Assembly: GCA_025354165.1 (NCBI GenBank)
Contig: JANXNI010000032.1
Coordinates: forward strand, 186,001-250,000
Length of the DNA stretch: 64,000 nucleotides
Origin: Burkholderiales bacterium
GTDB lineage: Bacteria; Pseudomonadota; Gammaproteobacteria; Burkholderiales; Casimicrobiaceae
Direction: 5' to 3'
How positions within the stretch are numbered: position 1 is the first letter of the stretch; the number at the start of each line of letters is the position of its first letter. The position numbers and the translations under genes are program-made. Shown piece after piece: positions 8,089 through 17,421 of this stretch. The notes under the pieces were generated by a model. That model had not been told where the DNA came from. It made no database searches and was given only the letters and a program-made list of their open reading frames with translations.

Positions 8089-9714
8089 CTACACGTTCAC
8101 ACGAACCACAATCGCGCGGTTTTTTCCCAACAATTTGGCGCGTCGGAGCGCCGCATCCGCCCGCTTGATCAAATAACCAAGAGCTGGCAGCGCCCTGGTT
8201 TGCGCGCATGCTGCGCCGAGGCTCACGGTGACGGCAATGTCGTGACTGCCGTGGCGCATCGGTTCCATCGAAATTTTTGCCAGCATGCGGTTGACGATAG
8301 CGAGCGCAATGCGCGGGCCAACGCCAGGACACAGCACCAAAAATTGGTCGCCGCCGTAACGACCCAGCAAATCGTTGGCGCGCAAACTTTGCCGCATGCG
8401 ATCCACCAGCATCGAGAGCACCCCATCGCCCGCCGCGTGACCGAACTGCTCGTTGACTGCCTTGAAGTCATCAACGTCGAGCATCACGAGCGTTACTGGC
8501 TGTTGCTCGCCCGACGCGACGCGCATGACGGCGGTTTCAAACGCCTGGCGATTGAGCGCACCAGTCAGTGAATCGCGCGATGCCTGCTTCGCTACCTTTT
8601 CGGCGTCAACCCGTGATTCCAGCAGACGCAAAGTGAGTGCGCTGACGGCCTCCGATTCGCGGCGACCGCGCGATTCGGTGCGCTCCACGTCTTCGACACA
8701 ACGAGTGGCGATTCGCTGCCCCTCCATCTCGATCTTTTTCGCGTCCGCCTGAGCAACGAGGAAGTCATCGATCATTGCAAGCGCGGCCGTCGCATCCCCC
8801 TGTTGCTGCGCCAATCGCGCGCGCGCCAGTGACACCGTGGCATGCAAGTCTTGCAACGATCCGTTATGCGACAACTCGTTCGCTTCGGTCAGCGTTTCGC
8901 CAGCCAGCGCAACCTCGCCGCGCCTCACCAAAAGCTCCGCGATATCGACCAGAACATGCAGCAGCACCCGCGTGTTTTGTGACTTCTTCAAGAGCGGTAC
9001 GGCAGTTTGCAAATCGATCAGTGCAGCGTCGCCATCACCGCTGGAAGTGGCAATCTCGGCGCGCGTATGCAGGAGGTATGGCAAGCACTCGCGGTTCGTT
9101 TGATCGTTAAGACTGTTGATCGCGACGTCGATTTTTTCCTGCGCTTCGGCAAGCTTGCCGACGAATCGGTACTCGCGCGCAATGTTGTTCAATGCCGCCG
9201 ATTGGGCAGCGACAAGCTTCAATTCGATCGACAATGTTTCCGAGCGCTCGAACAGCGATAGAGCAATGTCGTGTTCGCCCAGCAGCGAATACACCGCCCC
9301 CAGTCTCGACGCCAACTTCGCAACATCAATCATGCATTGTTCCTGCTCAGCAACGTGGATCGCCTCACGCAAAGAACGAACAGCCAGAGGGTAGTTGTGT
9401 AAAGACGAATGAACGTCGCCGTTGACCGCCAGGAACGGAATTCGGTCAACCGACTTTCCGTTGCGGTGACAGACCTCCAGCCCGCGCTGACCAAATTGCA
9501 GTGCGTCAAGCCAGCGCCCCGCCGCCTGACAACCGGACGCGCATGCGCGCAGAACGAGCAGCAATTCGTCCGTCGAAAAGCGCTCGGCATGCTCATCGAG
9601 CAACGCCTCTCCGCGCTCCAGCGAAGCCACACTCTGACCCTGCGGCGCAGCGCGCAAAAACGCTATCTCAGCGGCAATATGCTGTTGTCCTTTTGTAGGT
9701 TTTGCTGTCGACAT
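8089..9714 (-). CDS. TPR-GGDEF protein with a degenerate GGDQF motif
   Basis: A 541-residue soluble protein with no signal peptide or membrane span. The first 330 or so residues are helical and TPR-like, a short linker follows, and residues about 385-541 form a GGDEF domain (DSLTGALNR, LDVDDFKAVNEQFGHAAGD). The active-site motif reads GGDQF instead of GG(D/E)EF. The RxxD inhibitory-site motif (RAND) sits at the normal five-residue distance upstream. It is either a diguanylate cyclase with an altered metal-binding residue or a c-di-GMP-binding regulator. It is transcribed alone; neighbours give no clue to the signal. Confidence 0.85.
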   Translation of the reverse strand: MSTAKPTKGQQHIAAEIAFLRAAPQGQSVASLERGEALLDEHAERFSTDELLLVLRACASGCQAAGRWLDALQFGQRGLEVCHRNGKSVDRIPFLAVNGDVHSSLHNYPLAVRSLREAIHVAEQEQCMIDVAKLASRLGAVYSLLGEHDIALSLFERSETLSIELKLVAAQSAALNNIAREYRFVGKLAEAQEKIDVAINSLNDQTNRECLPYLLHTRAEIATSSGDGDAALIDLQTAVPLLKKSQNTRVLLHVLVDIAELLVRRGEVALAGETLTEANELSHNGSLQDLHATVSLARARLAQQQGDATAALAMIDDFLVAQADAKKIEMEGQRIATRCVEDVERTESRGRRESEAVSALTLRLLESRVDAEKVAKQASRDSLTGALNRQAFETAVMRVASGEQQPVTLVMLDVDDFKAVNEQFGHAAGDGVLSMLVDRMRQSLRANDLLGRYGGDQFLVLCPGVGPRIALAIVNRMLAKISMEPMRHGSHDIAVTVSLGAACAQTRALPALGYLIKRADAALRRAKLLGKNRAIVVRVNV

Positions 9715-10210
9715 AGCGCACAGTGTAGCGGCGCGAAGCCGCTGTGCGACACGGGCGTTTTAGTCTGCGGATCGCCCGCTGAGATACGACCGCTGTGCCG
9801 CGTGGCTCGACAAGCAGCTTCGTGCTGGACGTGCCCCGCGTAGCGCTCCCGCAGACACTTAAAGTTCCGATGCTCTAGCACTTTCGTCCGCCCATAGAAC
9901 ACTGGTACATCGCTCGGCGCCCCTTCCATCGCGCGGCAACGCCGCTACTCATGATCTCATCACGCCCGGATGCATGATCCGCGCGGAGATCAACGTCGGA
10001 AATGGCGCGCCTCCTTATGTAAGCTGCCTCCTACAGTCATCATCGGTTTAAACCGATCGACATGAACGGTTGGCTGAATAGCATCGTAATTGTGTGTAGC
10101 CAACGCGTTTGTGTGATGCAATGGTGGCAAGTTCACAACTATTTTCACGACAATAAATCAAGAGTCTCCCGGTCGCTAAATGAGCGGTGGGATTTTCAGG
10201 AGTATTCCCA
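9715..10210. other. Intergenic region between divergent genes
   Basis: This 496-base stretch separates the TPR-GGDEF gene from the lipoprotein pair. I find no convincing gene in it. It holds a GC-rich imperfect hairpin near 9716-9750 (AGCGGC/GCCGCT) and a perfect palindrome at 10042-10057. An AT-richer segment (about 10110-10170) should contain the promoter for the lipoprotein operon. Confidence 0.6.
10042..10057. promoter_or_regulatory. Perfect 16-bp palindrome, possible operator
   Basis: ATCGGTTTAAACCGAT is a perfect palindrome about 155 bases upstream of the lipoprotein gene start, flanked by a further TCAT/ATGA match. The form fits a dimeric regulator's binding site. No regulator gene is adjacent, so the assignment rests on the palindrome alone. 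Confidence 0.4.
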
Positions 10211-10615
10211 ATGAACAGCAAGCTGAAATTGTCCGTCTCCGAAAAATCGATCGCGCGGTGGAGAACCATTTCGCTGCTTCTGGCGTTTGCGCTCACTGCA
10301 TGCTCCACCATTCCTGCGCCGGTCGAACAGATGGCCGTGAGCAAAGTAGCGGTTGACCGCGCATCATCATCGCCCAATGCGGTTGAGGCCGCGCCCGTCG
10401 AGCTGCAGAAAGCCAGAGAAAAACTTGATCGCGCACAGCGCGCCATGACCGAGAAAGACTACGTGCTTGCTCGTCGAATGGCGGAACAGGCAGAAGTCGA
10501 CGCCCGCGTCGCGGAGTCTCGTGCAAGTTCAGCGCGCGGGGAGCGAGCGTTGAGAGAGGTTCAGGAAAGCAGTCGAGCTTTGCAGGAAGAAATCAACCGT
10601 CGGGTGCCGCGTTAA
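10211..10615 (+). CDS. DUF4398-type lipoprotein
   Basis: A 134-residue lipoprotein: the signal peptide ends in the lipobox LTAC, with Cys at about residue 31, followed by a helical, charged domain (ELQKAREKLDRAQRAMTEKDYVLARRMAEQAEVDARVAE) typical of DUF4398 proteins. I chose the ATG at 10211 because CAGGAG lies eight bases upstream; the frame extends eight codons further. It lies 55 bases before an OmpA-domain lipoprotein containing a similar helical region, and the two are probably co-transcribed envelope components. The exact role of DUF4398 is not established. Confidence 0.75.
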   Translation: MNSKLKLSVSEKSIARWRTISLLLAFALTACSTIPAPVEQMAVSKVAVDRASSSPNAVEAAPVELQKAREKLDRAQRAMTEKDYVLARRMAEQAEVDARVAESRASSARGERALREVQESSRALQEEINRRVPR

Positions 10616-10670
10616 CAGAGCGCAGATTGTTGCCGCACAGCGACCACGTTCAACAAAGCGAAAGCCAATC

Positions 10671-11717
10671 ATGAATTTTCAGCAGTCAGTCCCAACACAC
10701 AAACGTCTAACCAGCGTGGCAATGGCGTTAATCGTAGCCGGTGCGATATCGGCATGCGCGAGCACCGCTACCAACCCCGATATCGAAAACGCACGCTCTG
10801 TGGTTACCCAAACAGCAGCAAACCCTGAAGTCAACCGTCGCGCACCGTTAGAGATAAAACTGGCACGTGACAGTATCGACAGAGCTGACGCCGCATGGAA
10901 GAACGACCACGATGACACAGAAGCGAGTCATCTAGCCTATCTCGCCACGCAGCGCGCCGAGATAGCGCACTATCTCGCTCGATCGCGTCAGGTTGACGAG
11001 GACGTAAAGGACGCCAATAGCGCAAGCGACAAGCTGCGGCTGGAAGCACGCACGCGTGAGGCCGAGCAGGCAAGGCTGGCGGCGCAAAATGCGCGCGGTC
11101 AGGCGGCCTCAGCGCAAATGGAAGCTAGAGAAGCTCAAGCGCAAGCAGCCACGGCGCAACAGGATGCACTCGCTGCCGGTCGTATGGCGGCCGCGGATCG
11201 CGCGCAGTCGGTCGCAGCGCAAGAAGCTGCGGCAGCGGAGCGAGCAAGAGCGGATCAGGCATCTACCGCTGCCAACACAGCACAAGAGCGCGTACGTCAA
11301 CTCGAAGAACAGTTACGAGATATCGAAGCGAAGCAAACCGAACGTGGCTTGCTAGTGACGTTGGGTGATGTTTTGTTCGCGTTTAACAAGGCCGAACTCA
11401 CGGTGCAGGCAGGTCCAAGGCTCGACAAGCTCGCATCGTTTTTGAAGCAGTTTTCGCAGCGCAAACTACTAATCGAAGGCTACACCGATGGCGTTGGCGG
11501 TGACGCTTACAACAATGAACTATCGGAACGGCGCGCCGAATCGATTCGCGACGCATTGGTTCTTCGTGGTGTGGCCCCAACGCGCATCATTACAAAAGGG
11601 TACGGCAAAGCTTATCCGGTTGGTGATAACGCAAGCTCTGAAGGCCGCGCCATGAACCGTCGCGTCGAAGTGGTGATCGCCGATGAACGCGGGTTGCTTA
11701 AAGGCCGCGGCGTTTAA
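10671..11717 (+). CDS. OmpA-family lipoprotein with DUF4398-like and coiled-coil region
   Basis: A 348-residue protein with lipobox ISAC (Cys near residue 29), a DUF4398-like helical segment (about 35-115), an Ala/Gln/Glu-rich coiled coil (about 115-225) and a C-terminal OmpA peptidoglycan-binding domain (about 228-340; GYTDGVGGDAYNNELSERRAESIRDAL). It should be lipid-anchored in the outer membrane and bind peptidoglycan across a helical spacer. It follows a smaller DUF4398 lipoprotein and ends in a good terminator, so the two form a short operon. Confidence 0.85.
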   Translation: MNFQQSVPTHKRLTSVAMALIVAGAISACASTATNPDIENARSVVTQTAANPEVNRRAPLEIKLARDSIDRADAAWKNDHDDTEASHLAYLATQRAEIAHYLARSRQVDEDVKDANSASDKLRLEARTREAEQARLAAQNARGQAASAQMEAREAQAQAATAQQDALAAGRMAAADRAQSVAAQEAAAAERARADQASTAANTAQERVRQLEEQLRDIEAKQTERGLLVTLGDVLFAFNKAELTVQAGPRLDKLASFLKQFSQRKLLIEGYTDGVGGDAYNNELSERRAESIRDALVLRGVAPTRIITKGYGKAYPVGDNASSEGRAMNRRVEVVIADERGLLKGRGV

Positions 11718-11731
11718 GCGACGCGTACCGC

Positions 11732-11757
11732 AAAGGGCACCTATGGGTGCCTTTTTG
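11732..11757 (+). terminator. Rho-independent terminator after the OmpA-family gene
   Basis: Stem GGCACC/GGTGCC with a four-base loop, followed by TTTTT. It closes the two-gene lipoprotein operon. The AAA run on its left would let it work weakly on the other strand too. Confidence 0.8.
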
Positions 11758-11793
11758 TTGGGGCCGACATGTCTCGCGCGGCTATTGTGTGCT

Positions 11794-12423
11794 TCAGACT
11801 GCGGGCTGCTTTCGTAGCGCTCGCAGAAACGCCTGAATCTCGTCCGACGGTTGCTGTGGCTGCTTCCAGTAAACCGAACAGTCTGGCTTTCGCGCAAGTA
11901 AATCCATATTGACCAGTTCGCGACGCAGCGTGGCGTGGTCGCCGAACAGATGCCATGCGTTCAACACGCTGTTCACGTCTTTTTCTGAATACTTGCGCTT
12001 CGAATCAAATCGAATCCACAAACCCCACATCGCGATGCGCTGCACAACAAATTTGTGAGGCCAGCGCGTTAGTTTTCCGTCGACGGAAAACTGTGTGAGC
12101 GCTTTTGCGCCGTGGGCTGAAAGTGAGGCGTCGAGTTCAGTTTTCGGCACCTTCAATTTCGCGCGCTCTGTTGCCGCAACAAGTTGTGCCGACGGGTTGG
12201 CCACAGTTTCAGCAGTGGCCGAACGCTGACCGGAATGTACCAGCAAACTTTGGTAATTCTGATACCCGGCCGCCTTCGCGAGCCAGTTAAGCATCTGCAC
12301 CTGACCGGGCACTTTCTCGGCGCTAGCAAACGCCGTGCGCAACGATTTGGCTAACGCGGAAATGTCAGCAACGGTAAATGGAACGGATGCAACGGAAGCA
12401 CGGGACGAAGTAGCGTTCGACAT
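11794..12423 (-). CDS. DUF2087-domain protein with an extra N-terminal helical domain
   Basis: A 209-residue cytosolic protein. Its C-terminal 90 residues match DUF2087 (RWPHKFVVQRIAMWGLW, YSEKDVNSVLNAWH, FGDHATLRRELVNMDLLARKPDCSVYW), a winged-helix-like domain often attached to regulators. The N-terminal part (LAKSLRTAF ... LNWLAKAAGYQNYQSLL) resembles the small helical domain seen in glyoxalase-superfamily-related proteins (Glyoxalase_8 type). I chose the ATG at 12423 because of an AAAGG about ten bases upstream; the frame is open for 20 more codons. Function is unknown; a nucleic-acid-binding regulator is plausible. Confidence 0.65.
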   Translation of the reverse strand: MSNATSSRASVASVPFTVADISALAKSLRTAFASAEKVPGQVQMLNWLAKAAGYQNYQSLLVHSGQRSATAETVANPSAQLVAATERAKLKVPKTELDASLSAHGAKALTQFSVDGKLTRWPHKFVVQRIAMWGLWIRFDSKRKYSEKDVNSVLNAWHLFGDHATLRRELVNMDLLARKPDCSVYWKQPQQPSDEIQAFLRALRKQPAV

Positions 12424-12605
12424 AGCGAACCAGCCTTTCAACGCCAAACCAGAATGATTTGTTGGTGGCCCCCATTCCAACACGGTTCAGCACAAAAGGT
12501 GATTCGTGTGGATCGTCGTTGCCGACGTGATTTGCAATGAAGCGATGACAGGTTTAGCAAAGCAACGAAGTGCCGGGAGCGCCTGAGTGAACTGTCGACT
12601 ATAGG

Positions 12606-12923
12606 TTAAATACTAGCGCATTGATCGCGTCTGGCGCGATCCGTGCCAACGTGAGTCCAAATCTCGACTTTTCCTTTTGAAGCAAGCACCTGATCTTTCA
12701 AATGCAAGATTGCGCGGTCAGCAAACCGTCGCGTAACTTTCAGGTCGCTCCCATAAATGAGCAAAGTACAAAGTTGATACTTCGACTTTCCGCCCAGCAT
12801 GGTTTCAATCGATTCAAGATCTTTCTTGATGCCTGACTTCCATGACCACGACGTTACGACCGTTCGCTCCTGAAGTGTGAAATATGAAATCGCATTTTTG
12901 CCATTGAATGGGCGCCGAACGCA
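12606..12923 (-). pseudogene. Open remnant of an unidentified gene
   Basis: The minus strand is open for about 105 codons between a stop at 12924-12926 and the stop at 12606, but the only ATG is at 12800 (64 codons) and has no clear ribosome binding site. The translation has a protein-like composition (NGKNAISYFTLQERTVVTSW, IYGSDLKVTRRFADRAILHL). I do not recognise a family. It sits in the one long gene-poor gap (12484-13066) beside a toxin-antitoxin pair, as expected for a decayed accessory gene. The rest of the gap shows only an AGCCGGTT/AACCGGCT inverted repeat near 12942-12980. Confidence 0.3.
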
Positions 12924-13066
12924 TCACCGTTAGTCGATAAAAGCCGGTTTATTTTGAGATTTATCCAAGGAACCGGCTGCACGCTTCGCGCTCACATTTC
13001 TCCACGTGAGTGCCGAGAGGTTGCCTGCATCCGCGGCCACGCCCTGGAACGCATCCAATTAAAGTG

Positions 13067-13339
13067 CTAAATCCGCCCCGCCTTTACTGCTTCGGCGATC
13101 ACCGTAGAAAGGCGAGTTTGCCACCCTTTTCCGGTTGCGCGGAGGGCTTCCAGCGTATCGGCTTCAAGGCGCATGTTCAAGCGCGCCTTGGTAGTCGATG
13201 CAACACTGCCCAGTGGGCGGCCACGTCGCGCTACGATCATCGCAGGCGTATGCACACGCGCATGCTCGCCGCGCTTTGCCTGCGCAATTGATTCGAGCAG
13301 GTCGTTCTCAAAATCTGTCAGTTCAGGATCACGCTTCAT
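13067..13339 (-). CDS. BrnA-like ribbon-helix-helix antitoxin
   Basis: A 90-residue protein whose C-terminal half (ARLNMRLEADTLEALRATGKGWQTRLSTVIAEAV) matches the BrnA/CopG-like RHH antitoxin pattern, including the conserved ATGKGWQTR stretch. The basic region RRGRPLGS precedes it. It begins four bases after the stop of the upstream toxin gene, so the order is toxin first, as in HigBA and BrnTA modules. It should neutralise the toxin and repress the shared promoter. Confidence 0.75.
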   Translation of the reverse strand: MKRDPELTDFENDLLESIAQAKRGEHARVHTPAMIVARRGRPLGSVASTTKARLNMRLEADTLEALRATGKGWQTRLSTVIAEAVKAGRI

Positions 13340-13343
13340 CGGT

Positions 13344-13655
13344 TCACTCCTCTGCCAATTGCCTCAGTCGAAGCAAAAACTTTGCAGACAAATTGTCTAC
13401 GGTCGATTTGTCGTAGACCGTCAACAATACGACCCTTCCATCTGCAAGTTGTTGCCAGTAAATCACGCGCGCACCGCCACGTTTGCCCATGCCACCTCGG
13501 CTCCAGCGCACTTTGCGCAAACCGTAAGTGCCCGGAATTACGTCACCCGCATCCGGATGCTCGGCGATGTAATCAATAAATGTATCCCTTTCAGAAATTG
13601 ACCAAATCGCCGCTGCTTGCTTTTCAAAAAGCGGGGTTTCGATCACAGTTCGCAT
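13344..13655 (-). CDS. RelE/ParE-superfamily (HigB-like) toxin
   Basis: A 103-residue protein of the RelE/HigB fold: PLFEKQ near the N terminus, then GLRKVRWSRGGMGKRGGARVIYW, with the basic residues and RVIYW strand typical of ribosome-dependent RelE-like toxins, and VVLLTVYDKST near the end. It is the first gene of a two-gene module with the BrnA-like antitoxin. True BrnT toxins belong to a different part of the fold, so the pairing is a mix. Its promoter must lie in 13656-13715, after the groESL terminator. Confidence 0.8.
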   Translation of the reverse strand: MRTVIETPLFEKQAAAIWSISERDTFIDYIAEHPDAGDVIPGTYGLRKVRWSRGGMGKRGGARVIYWQQLADGRVVLLTVYDKSTVDNLSAKFLLRLRQLAEE

Positions 13656-13714
13656 TAATTAATTGTACAGTCAAATAATTGAGCCTCAATCTGCATTGTT
13701 CGTGATTCGGTTAC

Positions 13715-13753
13715 TACAAAACAAAAAGCACCCGAAGGTGCCTTTTGTTTTGT
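13715..13753. terminator. Bidirectional terminator downstream of groEL
   Basis: A long stem (TACAAAACAAAA then GCACC, loop CGAA, GGTGC then TTTTGTTTTGTA) with U-rich sides in both directions. On the minus strand it ends the groES-groEL transcript and insulates the toxin-antitoxin genes. Confidence 0.75.
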
Positions 13754-13808
13754 ACGAACGGTCGCTGGAACAAGCCAAGAACCGAACAGAACGAGATGGA
13801 TGCAAGGC

Positions 13809-13852
13809 GCGGGCGGCCGACGTGTACGTTTTGTGTACACGAGGCCGTCCGC
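13809..13852. repeat. GTAC-centred palindrome, copy C
   Basis: Arms GCGGGCGGCCGACGTGTAC and GTACACGAGGCCGTCCGC pair almost fully around a short loop. It lies just after groEL. Flanking bases (GCAAGGCGC on the left, GCAACGCGGC on the right) align with the two palindromes in the groES-groEL spacer, so all three belong to one family. Confidence 0.65.
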
Positions 13853-13883
13853 AACGCGGCAGACGCTCGTTATGTTCGTGTTC

Positions 13884-15650
<1,767 letters not shown>

Positions 15651-15718
15651 CCGAAATTTGGTTGAAATTAAATAGAAATTGGGGAGGGTTCAAAATTAAA
15701 TATGGGGATGCTGGGTGA

Positions 15719-15778
15719 GGCGCTGTCGGCCGCCGCGTACTAAAGGTACGCAAGGACGGCAGCAACGAAGCCCGGCGC
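15719..15778. repeat. GTAC-centred palindrome, copy B
   Basis: The core GCGTAC-TAAAG-GTACGC (15735-15751) lies inside imperfect arms (GGCGCTGTCGGCCGCC on the left, AAGGACGGCAGCAACG on the right). It lies just after the groES stop. As RNA it would form a hairpin between groES and groEL and could affect the ratio or processing of the two messages. Confidence 0.6.
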
Positions 15779-15785
15779 CCCAGAT

Positions 15786-16082
15786 TTACTTTTGAACAAC
15801 GGCCATGATGTCTTCTTCGCGCATGACCATCAGTTCATCGCCGTCAACCTTGACGGTTTGGCCAGCGTATTTGCCGAACAGAACTTTGTCACCGACTTTG
15901 AGGTCTGGCGCGTGGACTTTGCCGCTGTCGTCGCGTTTGCCTGGGCCGACTGCGAGCACTTCGCCTTGATCAGGCTTCTCGGTGGCGGTGTCGGGGATCA
16001 CGATGCCGGAGGCAGTCTTACGCTCTTCTTCAAGACGTTTGACGATCACACGGTCGTGCAGGGGGCGAAGTTTCATTGTCAT
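15786..16082 (-). CDS. groES: Co-chaperonin GroES (10 kDa)
   Basis: A 98-residue Gro[30 protein letters not shown], the mobile loop, then [16 protein letters not shown] and the C-terminal EEDIMAVV. It caps GroEL as a heptamer. ATG 16082 has AAGGAG eight bases upstream; an ATG two codons later (MKLRP) is the start used by many orthologues and is also possible. It is the first gene of the groES-groEL operon, behind a sigma70-type promoter with a CIRCE operator. Confidence 0.97.
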   Translation of the reverse strand: MTMKLRPLHDRVIVKRLEEERKTASGIVIPDTATEKPDQGEVLAVGPGKRDDSGKVHAPDLKVGDKVLFGKYAGQTVKVDGDELMVMREEDIMAVVQK

Positions 16083-16235
16083 CGATAGTTCTCCTTGAAC
16101 TGTTCTGAATTTTGAAAACGGGAAGGGCCGCGCAGGTTTCCTTGCGGGAGGGTCAAAGACGTCTGGCGAACCGAAACTGGTGATTTGACCGAAGCGGGCG
16201 CTAACTTTTGGACTTATTTGAGTAAATCGCGATTG

Positions 16236-16262
16236 TTAGCACTCGCCCCTGATGAGTGCTAA
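16236..16262. promoter_or_regulatory. CIRCE operator (HrcA site) of groESL
   Basis: TTAGCACTC-N9-GAGTGCTAA is a perfect match to the CIRCE inverted repeat. It directly follows the -10 box of the groES promoter. HrcA bound here represses the operon until heat shock occupies GroEL. hrcA itself is not in the window. Confidence 0.97.
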
Positions 16263-16289
16263 TTATAGGTACGAACGACCGCATTTCAA
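16262..16289 (-). promoter_or_regulatory. Predicted sigma70-type promoter of groESL
   Basis: On the minus strand, TTGAAA (16289-16284), 16 bases, then TATAAT (16267-16262), which overlaps the first base of CIRCE. This places the transcription start inside the operator, the usual repression geometry. No sigma32-type CCCCAT -10 box was found here. Confidence 0.75.
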
Positions 16290-16307
16290 TGACTGAAGGT
16301 TGAATTC

Positions 16308-16435
16308 GGTGAACAGCTTTTGCCTGATATCATTATTAGGTAGAGACTACAGTCTCATATTGTTAATAGTCGACTTATTTGTTTTTACGTGATCAGCCCC
16401 CGTATATCTTTGGTTGTAGCAAAAAGCTGAATAGC
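16308..16435 (-). repeat. AGCTTTT hairpin element R7
   Basis: Read on the minus strand it starts with TTCAGCTTTTTGC, continues with CGGGGGCTGATC and AAGTCGACTATT, and ends with GGCAAAAGCTGTTCACC. It lies in the divergent region between groES and the creatininase-like gene, the only copy not downstream of a gene end. It occupies most of the region upstream of the groES -35 box. Confidence 0.65.
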
Positions 16436-16532
16436 CAGATGCACTCGGCAGGCGTGAACCCTTCAGTCAATCGTGCGTCTTAGCTCTGCTACGCTCGCGT
16501 CTCCCTGTGACGAAAAATCTGCGAATTTGCGT

Positions 16533-17378
16533 ATGCGACTCATGCAACTCAGGCGAAGAATCCTGACAACGCTAGTGCTGGCCCTGACCCCGCTGGCCAC
16601 GCTAGCCGTGCAAGCGGCAACGCCATCGGCACAGGTTTATCTCGAGGCGATGACCTCGCCCGAGGTGCGCGACGCAGTAAAAGCGGGCGCCACGACCATC
16701 ATCATTCCGATCGGCGGCACCGAACAGAATGGCCCGCACATGACGCTCGGCAAGCACAATGTACGCGTGCACGTGCTCGCGGGACTCATAGCGGCAGAGC
16801 TTAAAAAAACGCTCGTCGCCCCGACGCTGGCGTATGTGCCCGAAGGCAGCATTTCGCCCCCCGCTGCGCACATGAAGTTCGCGGGAACGATTAGTATTTC
16901 TGATGAAGCCTTCAAGAGTTTGCTCGATTCTGCGGCGCGCAGTTTTGCCCAACACGGCTTCACGGACATTGTTTTCATTGGTGATCACGGCGGTTATCAA
17001 AGCCAGCTTGCCGCCGTGGCCGATGCCCTGAACAAACGCTGGAAAGGTACGCCGACGCATGCCCATTTCATCGCGAGTTACTACCGCACGAGCGTCGCGC
17101 CATTCACAAAGATTCTGCGCGAAAAAGGTCTGACCGAAGCACAAATCGGTGTGCACGCCGGCTCAGCGGACACTTCAATGATGCTGGCGGTTGATCCAGA
17201 TCAAGTGCGCGTCAATCGAATAGGCGATGCGGCAGACGCCAAACACGGTGGATTAGCAAACGGCGTCAATGGCGACCCGCGCGCGGCGACCGCAGCGCTA
17301 GGCCAGTTGGGCATTGACGCGATGGTCGCAGCCAGCGTCAGTGAAATTCGAAAGGCCGTCGCGAAGCAGCATCCGTAG
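16533..17378 (+). CDS. Exported creatininase-family hydrolase
   Basis: A creatininase/creatinine-amidohydrolase superfamily protein with an N-terminal signal peptide (MRLMQLRRRILTTLVLALTPL, cut near VQAA). Metal-binding landmarks are visible: GGTEQNGPHMTLGKHN with Glu and His ligands, FIGDHGGYQ, and a late HAGSADTS. Members hydrolyse cyclic amides or deformylate metabolites; this secreted form is common in betaproteobacteria but not characterised. The start is uncertain: ATG 16533 gives a normal signal peptide, while the frame is open from a GTG at 16473. Confidence 0.75.
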   Translation: MRLMQLRRRILTTLVLALTPLATLAVQAATPSAQVYLEAMTSPEVRDAVKAGATTIIIPIGGTEQNGPHMTLGKHNVRVHVLAGLIAAELKKTLVAPTLAYVPEGSISPPAAHMKFAGTISISDEAFKSLLDSAARSFAQHGFTDIVFIGDHGGYQSQLAAVADALNKRWKGTPTHAHFIASYYRTSVAPFTKILREKGLTEAQIGVHAGSADTSMMLAVDPDQVRVNRIGDAADAKHGGLANGVNGDPRAATAALGQLGIDAMVAASVSEIRKAVAKQHP

Positions 17379-17421
17379 CACCCGCTGCGGCGGTCATGCA
17401 AATTTGTACGAAAATATCAGC

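Noticed and set aside
9663-9929. 88-codon frame on the minus strand upstream of the GGDEF gene
   Set aside because: It overlaps the real gene's start and has no translation signal.
12942-12980. AGCCGGTT/AACCGGCT inverted repeat as a terminator
   Set aside because: A 20-base or longer loop and no T run on either side; at most a weak operator.
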